From: Harmonia axyridis
Lineage: Eukaryota > Arthropoda > Insecta > Coleoptera > Coccinellidae
Reading direction: 5' to 3'
Assembly (NCBI RefSeq): GCF_914767665.1
Contig: NC_059504.1
Coordinates: 7,690,501 to 7,754,500, forward strand
DNA: 64,000 nt
The notes under the pieces are model-generated. The model ran no database searches, was not told the origin of the DNA, and was given only the letters and a program-made list of their open reading frames with translations. How positions within the stretch are numbered: the stretch's first letter is position 1; each line of letters opens with the position of its first letter. Shown piece after piece: positions 23,063-34,520 of this stretch. The position numbers and the translations under genes are program-made.

Positions 23063-24111
23063 AGATATGTGGAGCTACGATTTCATTTCAAGAAGTTGGA
23101 TGAAGCATCACTATTCAGAATGAAAATTATCAAGAAAGAAACAAGAGAGACTGCAAAAATAAAATTGACGCCAATTTTTGCATCACTGAACCTAAATCCA
23201 AATTCTAATGATGAAACAGAAAAATGGAAGTAAGAAACCAATAAAAATTCTTTTCGTAAAGTATTTCAACTGTACAGAAAATATTGTTCAATTTAAGATC
23301 ATTAATTTGGTCAATGAAGTTAAAATTTAATTTAAACTTTTTTTGCCGATTACAGAAAAAAATTCGTCTTGTGACTCATTTCATATCTTCTTTTGTCATC
23401 ACTGAATTTTTTTTCAGCGAGAAATAGAAAGCACAAATCTATCAGGAATTTCCACAGGACGTCAAACAATTTTCACGCGTTAACGGTAATCTCATCAACA
23501 ACAACAAGGAATGTCTGAAAATGGCTAAATCGGCTTCTTCATTCTCTTTATGGGCTCATACGATACGTGTCTCGGTTTCTATCTTTCAAATACCTTCATA
23601 TGCCAAGTTTTGTTCCAATAATAGGATTTTCATACACAGCTATCTAGATCAAACGAGACTTGCATAATAGAATTTTACAAGAACATAAATGGAAGTTTGA
23701 TTTATATGCTCAAATGGATTGGCGAAGGACACCAGTCTCCTTATTGAGAAAGCAACATTCAATATCGTTTCTTTTGGTCAAAACAGATATTTCTCCAGTT
23801 TGAAGGTGTATATTATATCAGTTTTTTGATTTTTTATAGACAAAGTTCAGATCTGGGTACATACTTGGAATTTGGAGGATATATTTCAAATACAAATGCG
23901 AAAGTCAAGGTGATTTACTAGATGAAATCCATAAAATGATTTTGTGGATTCGAAATTAATTTACATAATAAAATAAGAGATTTTTTTTAAACACAGCTCA
24001 AAAAAATTTTTTTTTCAAATTGAGCAGTTTCATTCCTTGAAAGAAAATCCAGTCCCCTTGACATTGCACTTTTTCCTACTTTAATTTCCAACTATTGAAT
24101 CGTTTGAGTAG
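23063..24111. other. no recognisable feature
   Basis: A 61-codon frame (23048-23233) overlaps the hAT edge and is probably chance. Nothing else was seen. Confidence 0.4.
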
Positions 24112-24113
24112 TA

Positions 24114-24925
24114 ATGGGTGTTTTTTTTCGAGGTATATAAGTTTAAGTTGGCATTACTGTTCGAGATGGCGACCGATTTGACAGTTGTCAAGTGATTTAT
24201 TCTCAGTTTGGTTTGCCAATTCATCATGAATATACTCACGCCTGAACAACGCTTGCAAATAGTGCAATTTCATTTCGAAAATAATGGTTCTGTGCGAAAT
24301 ATGTATCGCGCACTACGTCCATTTTAGTTTGTTTAGCGATGAAGCGCATTTCTGGTTGAATGGCTACGTCAACAAACAAAACTGCCGCATTTGGAGTGAA
24401 GCTAATTCTCAAGTGTATGTCAAAACACCGTTACATCCAGAAAAACTGACTGTATGGTGCGCTTTATGGGCTGGTGGAATCATTGGTCCGTACTTCTTCA
24501 AAAACGATGATGGCCAGAACGTTACAGTCAATGGTGATCGGTATAGAACCATGATTACTAACTTTTTCATTCCTGAATTGAACAACCATGATGTCCAGGA
24601 GCTGTGGTTCCAACAAGACGGCGCAACATGTCACACAGCTCGTGCCACAATCGATTCATTGAAAGACACGTTTGGTGACCGCCTAATTTCACGTTTTGGA
24701 CCTGTGAATTGGTCTCCAAGATCTTGTGATTTAACACCGCTAGACTACTTCCTGTGGGGCTATGTAAAGTCATTGGTCTATGCGGATAAGCCACAAACCC
24801 TTGACCATTTTTAAAATGTAATGCCATAAGATTGTCTTGCGGATAAATAAAATTCATGTCAATCGAATAATCCATCGTTGTTTTATTGCAATTTAAAGTT
24901 CTAAAGCTCTTAAAAATACACCCTT
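24114..24925 (+). mobile_element. Tc1/mariner family M, copy 3
   Basis: TA at 24112-24113 and 24926-24927. A 176-codon open frame (24284-24814) starts MVLCEICIAHYVHFSLFSDE and runs through all three catalytic blocks (SDEAHFWLNGYVNKQN, FQQDGATCHTA, RSCDLTPLDYFLWGYV). It shares the family deletion before the first Asp and has a second deletion of about 130 bp after QTLDHF. Reading frame 1 of the N-terminal HTH is intact only up to the deletion. Confidence 0.9.
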
Positions 24926-24927
24926 TA

Positions 24928-25345
24928 TAAACAATTGAAAATACTGCAGAGAGTTATCTCGCTCTGAATTTCGATGTCATCAGTCGATGACAATTAAATT
25001 GTACGGAACTGAGACTTTAATTTATTAATTTATGCCTTGTTGATTTATGCTAATAGCATTTGTTGTCTGGCATGTAAAACGGTAACTGCCTAGTTGCTGG
25101 AATGATATGCCAGGATATTGGGTCAAGTTCGCAGAAGGAGATTTGTTGCAATACAGGGTGTCTGATGACCAGTAGGACAACATTCAGGTGATGGAAGAGA
25201 ATATCTGTGTGATTTGGGAAGTATTATTCGAATTGAACTACAGGGTGTTTCAAAAACTTATTATTTCAAATGGTTTTAACTTCCGAAACAGTCTTATAAG
25301 GTGACCTTAGAGAGTTGAGTTTGTGACAGAATTATTTCTAGGTCA
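24928..25345. other. spacer with MITE-end-like sequence
   Basis: At 25154-25245 the sequence TACAGGGTGTCTGATGACCA begins a block that also occurs at 56045-56118 and, inverted, near 50395-50437. At 25242 another 'ACAGGGTGTTTC' end appears. Both resemble outer ends of Tc1/mariner MITEs; partners were not found. Confidence 0.45.
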
Positions 25346-26269
25346 ATAATGAAGAAATAGCTATGGTGAGGCCATTATTAGTGAAAGAACGTGCCATAAT
25401 TAGTTTCAACGCATTAAGAACGGTGATTTTGACATCGAACACCAGCATGGCATGCAACAAGCCATTTCAAAACGCCTGAAAGTTATGGGAATGATTCAGA
25501 AAAAAGGAAATTGGGTACCGTACGAGATGAAGCCGAAAGATGATGAACGGCGTTTGTTTGTTTGTGAACAGCTGCTTGCAAGGCAAAGGCGAAAATGATT
25601 CTTCATCGCATTATGACTGGAAACGACAAATGGGTTCATTGCGATAATCCCAAGCACAGAAAAACATGGGGATGTGCCGGCCATGCTTCCACGTCGACGA
25701 TCAATCCTAATATTCACGGTTCTAAGGTCATGTTCAGTGTTTGGTGGGATCAGTTCGGCTTAGTGTATTATGAGTTATTGAAACCGACTGAAGCAATCAC
25801 AGGCGATCGTTATCAAACTGAATGAATGCGTTTGAGCCGAGAATTGAAAGACAAATGGTCTCAATACAACGAGAGACATTATAAAGTGATTTTACAGCAT
25901 GACATTGCTCAACCCCATGTTGCGAAGGTGGTCAAGACAAACTTGGAAACGTTGGAATGGGAAGTCCTACCCCACCCACCGTTTTCTTCAGACGTTGCTC
26001 CCTCGAACTATCTCTGGTTTCGAACAAAGGCACACGGCCTAGTTGACCAGCACTTCCGGTCTTATGAAGAAGTAAAAAATTGGATCGATTCGTGGATCGC
26101 TTCAAAAGATGACCAGTTTTTTCAACGCGAGATTCGTACGCTGCCCGAAAGATGGAAGAAAGAAATAGCCAGCGATGAACAATACTTTGAATCACAAATT
26201 TATAACCAGTTTTTTACAATGGAGCTTTGAATTTTGGATAAAAACGGCTTAAGAAAAGTTGTAGGCCTA
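25346..26269 (+). mobile_element. mariner family B, copy 4, best-preserved C-terminal half
   Basis: The left third is deleted. The frames 25595-25825 (ILHRIMTGNDKWVHCDNPK, WWDQFGLVYYELLKPTE) and 25826-26230 (134 codons: ILQHDIAQPH, LPHPPFSSDVAPSNY, then ERWKKEIASDEQYFES) are separated by one in-frame stop at 25825. The second and third Asp are present and fit the DD34D spacing of mauritiana mariners. The right end AACGGCTTAAGAAAAGTTG is a worn terminal repeat. Confidence 0.85.
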
Positions 26270-26422
26270 TGTAATTATTTCTGATAACAATAAAACAAAC
26301 TCTGTTTGGTTTATTATCAGCTCGAAATTCGAATATTGCAGACATTTGGTCGAAAGAATGAACCCTAGGTCCTAGGATAGCACTGTGTTATAATGGTGAA
26401 TATACGCAAAAAGTATTCTATA

Positions 26423-27035
26423 CAGGGTGTTTCCTAAACATGCGGCAAAAATTCAGGGGGTTGTTCCTTGGACTATTCTAAGAATATTTTGTCCCTTGAT
26501 GATTTTTGAAAAACCTATTTGTTTCGAAGATATAGGGGAAACAAAATTTCAGATAATAACATTTTATTATGAAAAATTACATGAAAATTCAACTCAACCT
26601 ACAAAAACTGTTGAAAATGACCACCTCTAGCCAGCATACAAGCATCCAATCTTCTCCTCATTGACTGCCGAACCCTTTCAAAAACACCAGGATCATTTCT
26701 TATTAAGTTACACCCAGCGATGATCCGATTTCGCAAGTCTTCCACATTTTCTACTCTCATCTGCACTTATCAATTTTTAGTCAAAAAACTGGCCGTTTTT
26801 AGTAATTGGAATGTTGTTAAACAAATTTAAAAATAAATTGTACCTACTTAGTAAACACAGTGCGGTACGCATTTTTATTTAAACTATTATTAATTTTAAA
26901 AATATGAAAAATGTTGTTCGCCCTGTATCTTCGAAACAAAGAGGTTTTTCAAAAATCATCCAAGGACAAAACATGCTTAAAATAGTCCAAGGAACAACCC
27001 CCTGAATTTTTGCCGCATGTTTAGGAAACACCCTG
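26423..27035 (-). mobile_element. foldback Tc1/mariner derivative F1
   Basis: Ends CAGGGTGTTTCCTAAACATG and its complement, with inverted arms of about 125 bp and TA on both sides (26421-26422, 27036-27037). Between the arms the minus strand keeps an open frame MRVENVEDLRNRIIAGCN followed by GVFERVRQSMRRRLDAC, the C-terminal block of DUF4817-clade Tc1/mariner transposases. It is therefore a deletion derivative of such an element. Confidence 0.82.
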
Positions 27036-27037
27036 TA

Positions 27038-28556
27038 TATTAATTTTGGGTGGCAAGTTCACCGGGTCATCAGATCCAAAATAATAAGCCAAAACAGAAA
27101 TTTTCGTGAAATTCAATTGGCACTCTCTTTCCAACGACAAGAAGAGGTGAAACTGATCGAGGAAAACGAGTTAGTTCTTATATTGGCTGGCCTGAATCCA
27201 GTTGACCTCCGCCAGCGAAAACTCCGAAGCAAGTCAGGCACTCCTTCCTGATTGCCCCCCGCACCAATCCCCTTCGAACATTTAATTTCTTACATCATCC
27301 TAGACGACAAACACTTTTCTGGTCACTTTATCACCTATTTCGTCAACACCTTAAGATCGCACAGATGTCAACCGTAACATTGATGTTCTGGGATGGTATA
27401 CCTACAAGGTCGATTACGTTAAACATTTTTTCGTCTATGATTTCATATTTTTTTCGGTTTATCACCATGAAGAAACCTTTTATGGTTCACATATTTTCTA
27501 ACATAGCTTCAGTTTTGAGAATTTTTGCGAACTGTGACTGTAAAATATAGATAAAAAAGTGGTTCGAGAAAAAGAGGTTTTTGAAGAAGTGAAACGTTCC
27601 AGGAATGGATCAGCTTGATAATTCGCTTCTCAAATTTAATACTGTAAGATCTTAGTAACTATTGGAATCTCAGTAGGTTTAAGACTCAGTTAATCACTAA
27701 TTTTCTCTTAGAGCACAGTGGTCACAAGAGGCTTCTAATGAGAAGAGCATCGTCAGAAACTGAAATGCCAGATACTGAAATTCATTAAAACTCTTTGAAC
27801 TGGAAGGCAAGATGTAGAGGGAGCAGTGATGGAGGGACAATAGACTTTAAGGACGCGATTAAAGGTAACCTTTCAACAGTTATCAGTAAGATATGCATCG
27901 AAAAAATAATTCCAAGATGACAATAAACTCAGCACTTTACAACTGGATTTTCATTGAGCATTTGCTCGACGTAAATGGTTAAGTAAGGTGTACACGGTAT
28001 TCCTCATTATATTGTCCACTCCCTCAGTCATCCGGAATGTGTTGAAGAAGCTCTCGAATACCAAATAAGGTTTTCCAGAATAACAGAGTTATGTCGGACA
28101 ATTTGCGAACGAGGTGTAAAATTTCATCAACAACTGCAATTTCAAACCGCTCTCAGCACCTGCCGCCTCAAAACGACTCTTCGTATTCATTCTAATTACA
28201 ACATTTTCAAAGAAATACTCCGTCATTTATCTGCAATATAAAACGTATGACCAACGTCTTCAATAATATAAATTCCGTGGATTTTTTAAATTGCCGCATC
28301 TTGTCCCTATTTAGTGGTGGAACGTCCAGCGTTTTGTAATTACGACAATAAATATTGCTTTTTATAGCGTAACCAAATTGCACATATTTATTTATTTAAT
28401 TAGTGGATCAATAATCGTCGTGTCGAGAGGAACTCGAAAATCGAACAGGTTTTATGATTGCCATTATAATTTCGAGAGACCGTGAAATTTTGCACACTTC
28501 CAGCCCACTGAGAGGATTGGGTATAGTGGGATTTCTGTTGACACTTACATAAGGAC
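27038..28556. other. no recognisable gene
   Basis: About 1.5 kb. The only ORF of note on the minus strand (28400-28597) begins inside the next MITE and is discussed among the rejected items. No repeats were recognised. Confidence 0.35.
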
Positions 28557-30140
28557 AGAGTAATAAATATAGATAGAAGTATAGGCAATTTTTTCATGTC
28601 CCCAACATGGTTAGATTACGTTGTTGGATTGTTATACAGAGAGGGCCATTGAAAACGAAACAGCGGCTCTGTAAGTCGGCAGAACCGAGTTATATAAAAA
28701 CGCTCGGACACGTCAACAACATTTTCGAGGGGGACATCGTTCGCGATGAAATTCACACGAAATACATTTCATCCCTCGGAGCTGTGACCGCCACCCTTAA
28801 ATTTTTAAATGGCACCATATGGCAAGTGATGCCTCATTTGAAAGGTAGTTTCCTTCTTAATATCAAACAACAAAAATAAATCAATTCTATCGATTCGTTT
28901 TCGAGATATAGGAACTTGAAGTTGGGAAATAACTTTTTATTCACTCAATCGTTACCATGAAGAGCACTTGAAATTTCAACTTTTCAAGTTTTTAGATAGA
29001 ATTTCCTGGAAGTTGGATTGGAAGAAGAGGCGCTATAGGGTGGCCAGCCAGATCTCCAGATTTATCCCCACTCGACTTTTTCCTGTCGGGTCACTTGAAA
29101 AACAAAATCTATGCAACCGAACCAGAATCTCTGGAAGATTTACGACGTAGAATTATTGAAGAATGCCGTCGAATAACGCCGGAAATGCTACGAAATGTGA
29201 GGTCTCATTTTGAACAGAACTTGTACTATTGTATGGAAATGGGTGGTAAACAGTTAGATCATTCAATTCCTTGACAATGATAATTATCTTTAAACAGTTG
29301 CAATGTTAGATCTTATTTTTATTGATTGAGTGAATAAAAAGTTATTTCCCAACTTCAAGTTCCTATATCTCGAAAACGAATCGATAGAATTAATTTATTT
29401 TTGTTGTTTGATATTGAGAAGGAAACTACCTTTCAAATGAGGTATCACTTGCCATATGGTGCCATTTAAAAATTTAGGGGTGGCGGTCACAGCTCCGAGG
29501 GATGGAATGTATTTCGGGTGAATTTCATCGCGAACGATGTCCCCCTCGAAAATGTTGTTGACGTGTCCGAGCGTTTTTGTATAACTCGGTTCTGCCGACT
29601 TACAGAGCCGCTGTTTCGTTTTCAATGGCCCTCTCTGTATATTTTCTAATCCACATTTTTACTATATACCTATGAATGTATATTATATTGAATGAAATAT
29701 ATTTATTTGATTGATTCCCGATTGAATATGCGAATTTGAAGATTTGGAATCCGATATTCTTCCTAATTGTCGAATTTATAATGAGCGGAATATTTATTAT
29801 TTTCTGTATCCACCTGCTGAAATGCAAGGTTTGGCAACTTTTGCTCTCCTAGTGTCATCAATTGTTTCACGTCGTTTGGAGCGCTTGAAGTTTGTTTTCT
29901 GAATTTCTTATATATTTAGGTATTCATTTCACTATATTTTGAATTGATATGATATGTTTATTCACTATAGGACATAGAGAGTGTGTTCTCTGTGGAGAAA
30001 CTCGCGAATTGAGTGAAATATGGTATTACTTATATGTTTTCATTTCCGCGCGCTTCATGTCAAATTTGATAGTTCATGTTGGGGACAAAATTTGTTTACT
30101 TGAAATGACATATGCTCCCTCTATCTATATTTATCACTCT
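28557..30140. mobile_element. MITE family E, copy 2, carrying a foldback insertion
   Basis: Paired imperfect ends of about 60 bp: AGAGTAATAAATATAGATAG at the left, the complement of CTATCTATATTTATCACTCT at the right, followed inward by TTTCATGTCCCCAACATG in both arms. The body (28557-28636 plus 29638-30140) matches copy 1 at 17548-18130. It is interrupted at TA by the foldback element 28637-29637. No coding capacity. Confidence 0.8.
28637..29637 (+). mobile_element. foldback Tc1/mariner derivative F2
   Basis: 1,001 bp flanked by TA (28635-28636, 29638-29639), with nearly identical inverted arms of about 315 bp (28637-28953 and 29327-29637) that start CAGAGAGGGCCATTGAAAAC. The loop encodes, in one plus-strand frame, WPARSPDLSPLDFFLSGHLK and EDLRRRIIEECRRITPEML, the third-Asp region and C-terminus of a DUF4817-clade transposase, ending at TGA near 29275. 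The rest of the enzyme is absent. Confidence 0.87.
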
Positions 30141-30401
30141 AAACGTAAGGACAATAGCAAGTTTCAAATCTATGTTCTGAGAAGGGAATTAATTAATACT
30201 GTCCATAATTTCGTAATATTCATAATATTTTTTCAATACAACGTCAATAAATAAGTCCCTAACCTGGCATATAGATGGCACCACCAGTGCCATACCATTC
30301 TTTTTTGTTAGTACCAAGCTTTAAACACGTGTTGAAATTACGGAACCTACAGATGAGTCTGGATCGAGTTATTGAAGGTTAAGTAACGCTACATTTGTTC
30401 T

Positions 30402-31060
30402 TGAATGAAAATGAATAGAAACGAGTTTCGTGTATTGATATACCTAACACTTTTATTTGAGGAGAAAAAAATAATTTACCAGCCAATCAATGGCTTGATA
30501 AGCGTTTTTCAGACTCTGCTCCATCGACCACAATGGTTAAAAGGTAGAATGCACAGAACCATCGATGATTCTGGAATCGCTGGTAGCCTGATTTCGGCAG
30601 TTGTCCCAGACAACATAGAAAAAAGTCCAGGAAATGATTTTGAGAGTGAATTTTCTATATATTATGAGAATGCATTACTCGAATTGAGTGCTGATCAAAG
30701 GTAGTCGGTGAAAGACTACCAAAATCTTGAACATCAGCTGACAAGGTTATGGCTTCTGTATTTTTGGACATGCATACCTAGTTATTGTTCTTTGAATATC
30801 TCGACAAAGGTAAAATCATCAACCAGTGAATATTATACATTATGTTATAGAATCTATTGAGTGCAGAAATCAAGTAAAAACGCCCCCAAGGCAAAAGAAA
30901 AATTCTCTTTCGACAAGACAATGCTCCTCGTCAAAAATGGATGAAAACCTTGGTCAAATCTAACGAAAAGCACTTCCAATTGCTTGATCACTCAGCTCAT
31001 TCATCAGATCTGGCTCTTTGACTTCTAGCAGGTCTCAGAAGAATGCTGAAGCTGAAGGGA
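30402..31060 (+). mobile_element. irritans-type mariner (family C relative), heavily decayed
   Basis: In order: MNRNEFRVLIYLTLL (30408 on, the N-terminal start typical of these transposases), MASVFLDMHT near 30750, FEYLDKGKIIN, then KILFRQDNAPRQKWMKTLVK and LLDHSAHSSDLAL with many stops. The order and blocks match irritans mariners such as the copy at 42383. Ends were not found. Confidence 0.6.
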
Positions 31061-31339
31061 CCAACCTTCCTATAGAAATGAAGCATGGGGTAGGTAATAA
31101 GGAGTTGAAGAACTAATGTTCGACATTCTATGACGTTTGCGTTAAAAAGAAGTTTCGGAAAGAGACGTGCATCAATTATAACTCTATCAGGAGTGCATAT
31201 AATTTCAGGCAGTGATTCTACAACAACCGAGCGAAAAGTACCACCAAGAGTCAAGGTAAGTGCTTCAGACAACTAGCTCTACGAAATCATACTTCAGATC
31301 CAGCGGCGTTCGTGGTAATGAAACATCAAAATCTTCATT
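31061..31339. other. exon-like stretch, unassigned
   Basis: From ATG at 31130 a 42-codon frame (FGKRRASIITLSGVHIISG, then TTTERKVPPRVK) ends exactly at a consensus donor CAAG|GTAAGT (31255/31256). The opposite strand is also open (30997-31272), so the coding strand is uncertain. No family recognised. Confidence 0.2.
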
Positions 31340-32230
31340 CAATGGACTAGTTTAGTGATGTTGATAATACTATATTTGACACGATAGAATTAAAATATAG
31401 AGCAAAACTGATAAATCAGTGAAAAAAATTTTGAAAATCCATCAATAAATGACTGAGAAATAGATCATTTAAATTTACGTATTTTAGCGCGGAACGTCTT
31501 TGGTCTGTGACGTCACGGCTCTTGCCTGTGATCGCTACACCATAAATTACGTTTAAATACTTAGCCGCGCCAAGGCTCTCGCGCCGTTTGTAGTTGTACA
31601 GTGTAGTTTTAACTCGAGTTTTGTTTTTATGTCACCATAATGAAAGAAGGCTTCGTGAAAGGACAAAGTGACAATTTGCCTAAAATAGATATATTCGCAG
31701 TGATGGAGTTTTTTTCTTCAAATCCATCTTATGTCAGTGCAAACATAAAAGGAGTTAAACTTTTCAAGTAAGTATCTACTTTTGAGTTCGCTTCATCATG
31801 GTTCAACTTATAACGATGATTTATTTAAAAAACGTTTCATAAACAGTTTGTAGTTGAGTACTGGTTGTTGAAGTCTATCAATGGCAAAACATATTTATCT
31901 GAGGAGTAAAAAGTAAAGAGAGAAAAAAGTAATTTATATGTATGTATATAGTAAGTTATTTCAGCCATCGTGTAACGAACAAAACACGACACAAACGGCA
32001 CAAGTGATTGTACACCAATAAATTCGTAAGCACTCTGCGAATACCAGTTGTCTAGTGTGTGACGTCACGCCACTTACACGTACTATGAAATTATTCTTCC
32101 AAGCGCAACTTCAAAGTTCCATAACTTTTTCATTTCTGGAGATATTTCAATGATTCTTCCACATTATTGTTTCATTTTACTTAAATTTTTCGAATTAATC
32201 CTCAACAAAAAAATGAAAACTAGTCCATTG
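31340..32230 (+). mobile_element. inverted-repeat element S with subterminal palindromes
   Basis: Perfect 14-bp terminal inverted repeats CAATGGACTAGTTT (31340-31353 and the complement ending at 32230). A GTGACGTCAC palindrome lies 167 bp from the left end (31507-31516) and 162 bp from the right end (32059-32068), so the element is symmetric in layout. It contains a promoter-like GC-richer block and one exon (31640-31767). No clear target duplication was found. I do not know a named family with these ends. Confidence 0.6.
31640..31767 (+). CDS. first exon of a SWIM/YqaJ-associated-like mobile gene (tentative)
   Basis: ATG at 31640 opens a 42-residue frame beginning MKEGFVKGQSDNLPKIDIF and continuing MEFFSSNPSYVSANIKGVKL. 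It ends at a perfect donor TTCAA|GTAAGT. From memory this resembles the conserved N-terminus of multi-copy insect proteins that carry SWIM-type zinc fingers and YqaJ-like nuclease domains; I could not search to confirm. No downstream exon is present before the right end of element S, so the gene here is incomplete. Confidence 0.45.
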
Positions 32231-32735
32231 TATGAAATATAGAAACAAATGTTGGCCAAAATGATGGTTTTGGCTTTAGTAAATAACGACCACTCGAGAT
32301 ATGCCTCGTAACTATAGGTTTATGTGTTGGTATGGCCAGCTATTGACGTCCCTGCACTCACAATAATTTATGGATTGACCGACTTCATTAAAAATTCATA
32401 TATCATCCAGTTAGCGTCCCGAGGTGGTAAAGAGCGGAAACCCCTGCAAAAATACAACCACCAATTCTCCGTTTACAGTTCGACCGCCAATAAAAAAGTA
32501 ATAATCATGGTATTGTTAAGTTTTAGTGCGACCATTGGGTCAAAGGTTCAGTTAATCCCATTACCATTAGGATGTTACATGTCCAGCAATAAATTTCGCA
32601 TGTCGATTATGTCTTTGAGGAGTACCAAACACTGGGTGTAATACGAAAATAACAAATGAACAATAAATTTTCATCGGTTTTTGAATTTATGACTCCGACT
32701 GTTCTATGGTTAATAAAACGTTCGTGCCGGACAAT
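32231..32735. other. no recognisable feature
   Basis: The 105-codon frame at 32324-32641 has no recognisable domain and mixed composition. Nothing else was seen. Confidence 0.3.
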
Positions 32736-34312
32736 TGTTCCACGTGGTCATAATTTACGTTGGGTTAGGTCGGGTTCATGCATTGCGCTGCAATCGGAAA
32801 CTGCCCGATTTTGCGGATTTGTGGGGTACACCTGGCAACGCGGGAGCTTCGCCCAACTCTGAAATTGAACTTTATATAAAGGGTTTTCCTTTCAACTAAC
32901 TTTTACCTTCTGTTATCATTATTTTCAGTGGGTATTTTGTTCTGAAATACTCTTCTTTTGAAGTATTTTCCTATCGACAGTCGTGTCACAACTAAAGGGT
33001 GTTTTTTTTAGAGCTATAGAACTTTAAATTGCAATAAAACAACGATGGATTATTCGATTGACATGAATTTTATTTATCTGCAAGATAATCTTGTGGCATT
33101 ACATTTTGAATATGATTTTTGGCATATGACCGCCACGGATGGCTCGGATGTAGTCCAATCTGGACGTCCGATTTTCGATGACTTTTTCCAACATTTGTGG
33201 CCGTATATCGGCAATAACACGGCGAATGTTGTCTTCCAAATGGTCAAGGGTTTGTGGCTTATCCGCATAGACCAATGACTTTACATAACCCCACAGAAAG
33301 TAGTCTAGCGGTGTTGAATCACAAGATCTTGGAGGCCAATTCAAAGGTCCAAAACGTGAAATTAGGCGGTCACCAAAGATGTCTTTCAATAAATCGATTG
33401 TGGCACGAGCTGTGTGACATGTTGCACCGTCTTGTTGAAACCACAGCTCCTGGAATGAAAAAGTTAGTAATCATGGCTCTATACCTATCACCATTGACTG
33501 TAACGTTCTGGCCATCATCGTTTTTGAAGAAGTACGGACCAATGACTCCCATAAAGCGCACCAAACAGTCAGTTTTTCTGGATGTAACGGTGTTTCGACA
33601 TACACTTAAGGATTAGCTTCACTCCAAATGCGGCAGTTTTGTTTGTTGACGTAGCCATTCAACCAGAAGTGCGCTTCATCGTTAAACAAAATATAATGGA
33701 CGTAGTGCGCGATACGTATTTCGCACAGAACCATTATTTTCGGAATGAAATTGCACTATTTGCAAGCGTTGTTCAGGCGTGAGTCTATTCATGATGAATT
33801 GCTAAACCAAACTGAGAATAAATCACTCAACAGCTGTTAAATCGGTCGCCATCTTGAACAGTAATGCCATCTTAAAGTTATGTACCTCGAAAAAAAACTG
33901 TTGCCACGATATGCAGTTATTCTTTTCATTTTGTACCATTTAAAAACTCCCGATTTTTCGGATTTTTGGGTTTAATCTGGCAATGCGGCGGCTTCGCCCC
34001 ACTTCTAAAATGAACTTGATATGAAGGGTTTTCCTTTTACCATGGCCTTTCACAATTATTTGGAGTGTGTATTTCGGTACAAAATTTTTGGTGGTGCTCT
34101 GCTTTGTGAATTCTTCTTCAAAATTATTTTCCTGTCGAAAGTGTTACCACGTTATCCAATAATTCTTGACATTTTGTAACATTTGGAAACTTTTGATTTT
34201 GCGGATTTGAGGGGTTCACCTTACAATGTGGAGTGAACTTAATGCACAGAGTGTCTCTGCTAACTTCATCTATTACCATTATTTAGAGCGAATATTTCGC
34301 TGAAATTTTTTG
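32736..34312. repeat. degenerate tandem repeat, about 242-bp unit, split by mariner M4
   Basis: The landmark GATTTTGCGGATTT recurs at 32807, 33951 and 34195. The second and third are 244 bp apart. The first and second are 1,144 bp apart, which becomes about 241 bp once the 903-bp mariner is removed. Shared unit parts include GGTTTTCCTTT, a TTCGCCC block and CCACGTTATC. A partial unit precedes (32736-32806) and a partial unit ends at mariner B5. Confidence 0.65.
32995..33897 (-). mobile_element. Tc1/mariner family M, copy 4
   Basis: Starts AAGGGTGTTTTTTTTAGAGC after TA (32993-32994). The minus-strand frames carry VIGPYFFKNDDGQNVTVNG and RSCDSTPLDYFLWGYVKSLV, with a small deletion in the second-Asp region. 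The other terminal repeat is damaged (the CACCCGT end is missing) and TA is not duplicated there. Same internal deletion as the rest of the family. Confidence 0.85.
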
Positions 34313-34520
34313 GTGTCGCGTTGAAAAAACTGGTCATCTTTTAAAGTAATCCACGAATAGATCCAATTTCTTACTTTTTCATAAGAACGGAAGTGCTGAT
34401 CAGCCAGGCCGTGTGCCATTGATCGAAACAAGTGCAACGTCTGGAGAATACGGCGGGTGGGATAGCCTTCACATTTCAACGTTTCCAAGTTTATCTTGAC
34501 CATTTTCGCAACATTCGCAA
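34312..34520 (-). mobile_element. mariner family B, copy 5, fragment
   Basis: Minus strand reads MVKINLETLKCEGYPTRRIL, HLFRSMAHGLADQHFRSYEK and WITLKDDQFFQRD, the C-terminal quarter of the mauritiana-type transposase. Neither end is present. Confidence 0.75.

Noticed and set aside
28400..28597. 65-codon minus-strand frame starting MKKLPILLSIFITLSLCKC, like a signal peptide
   Set aside because: Its first 14 codons are the inverted end of MITE copy 2, and no homologous or continuing coding sequence is visible.
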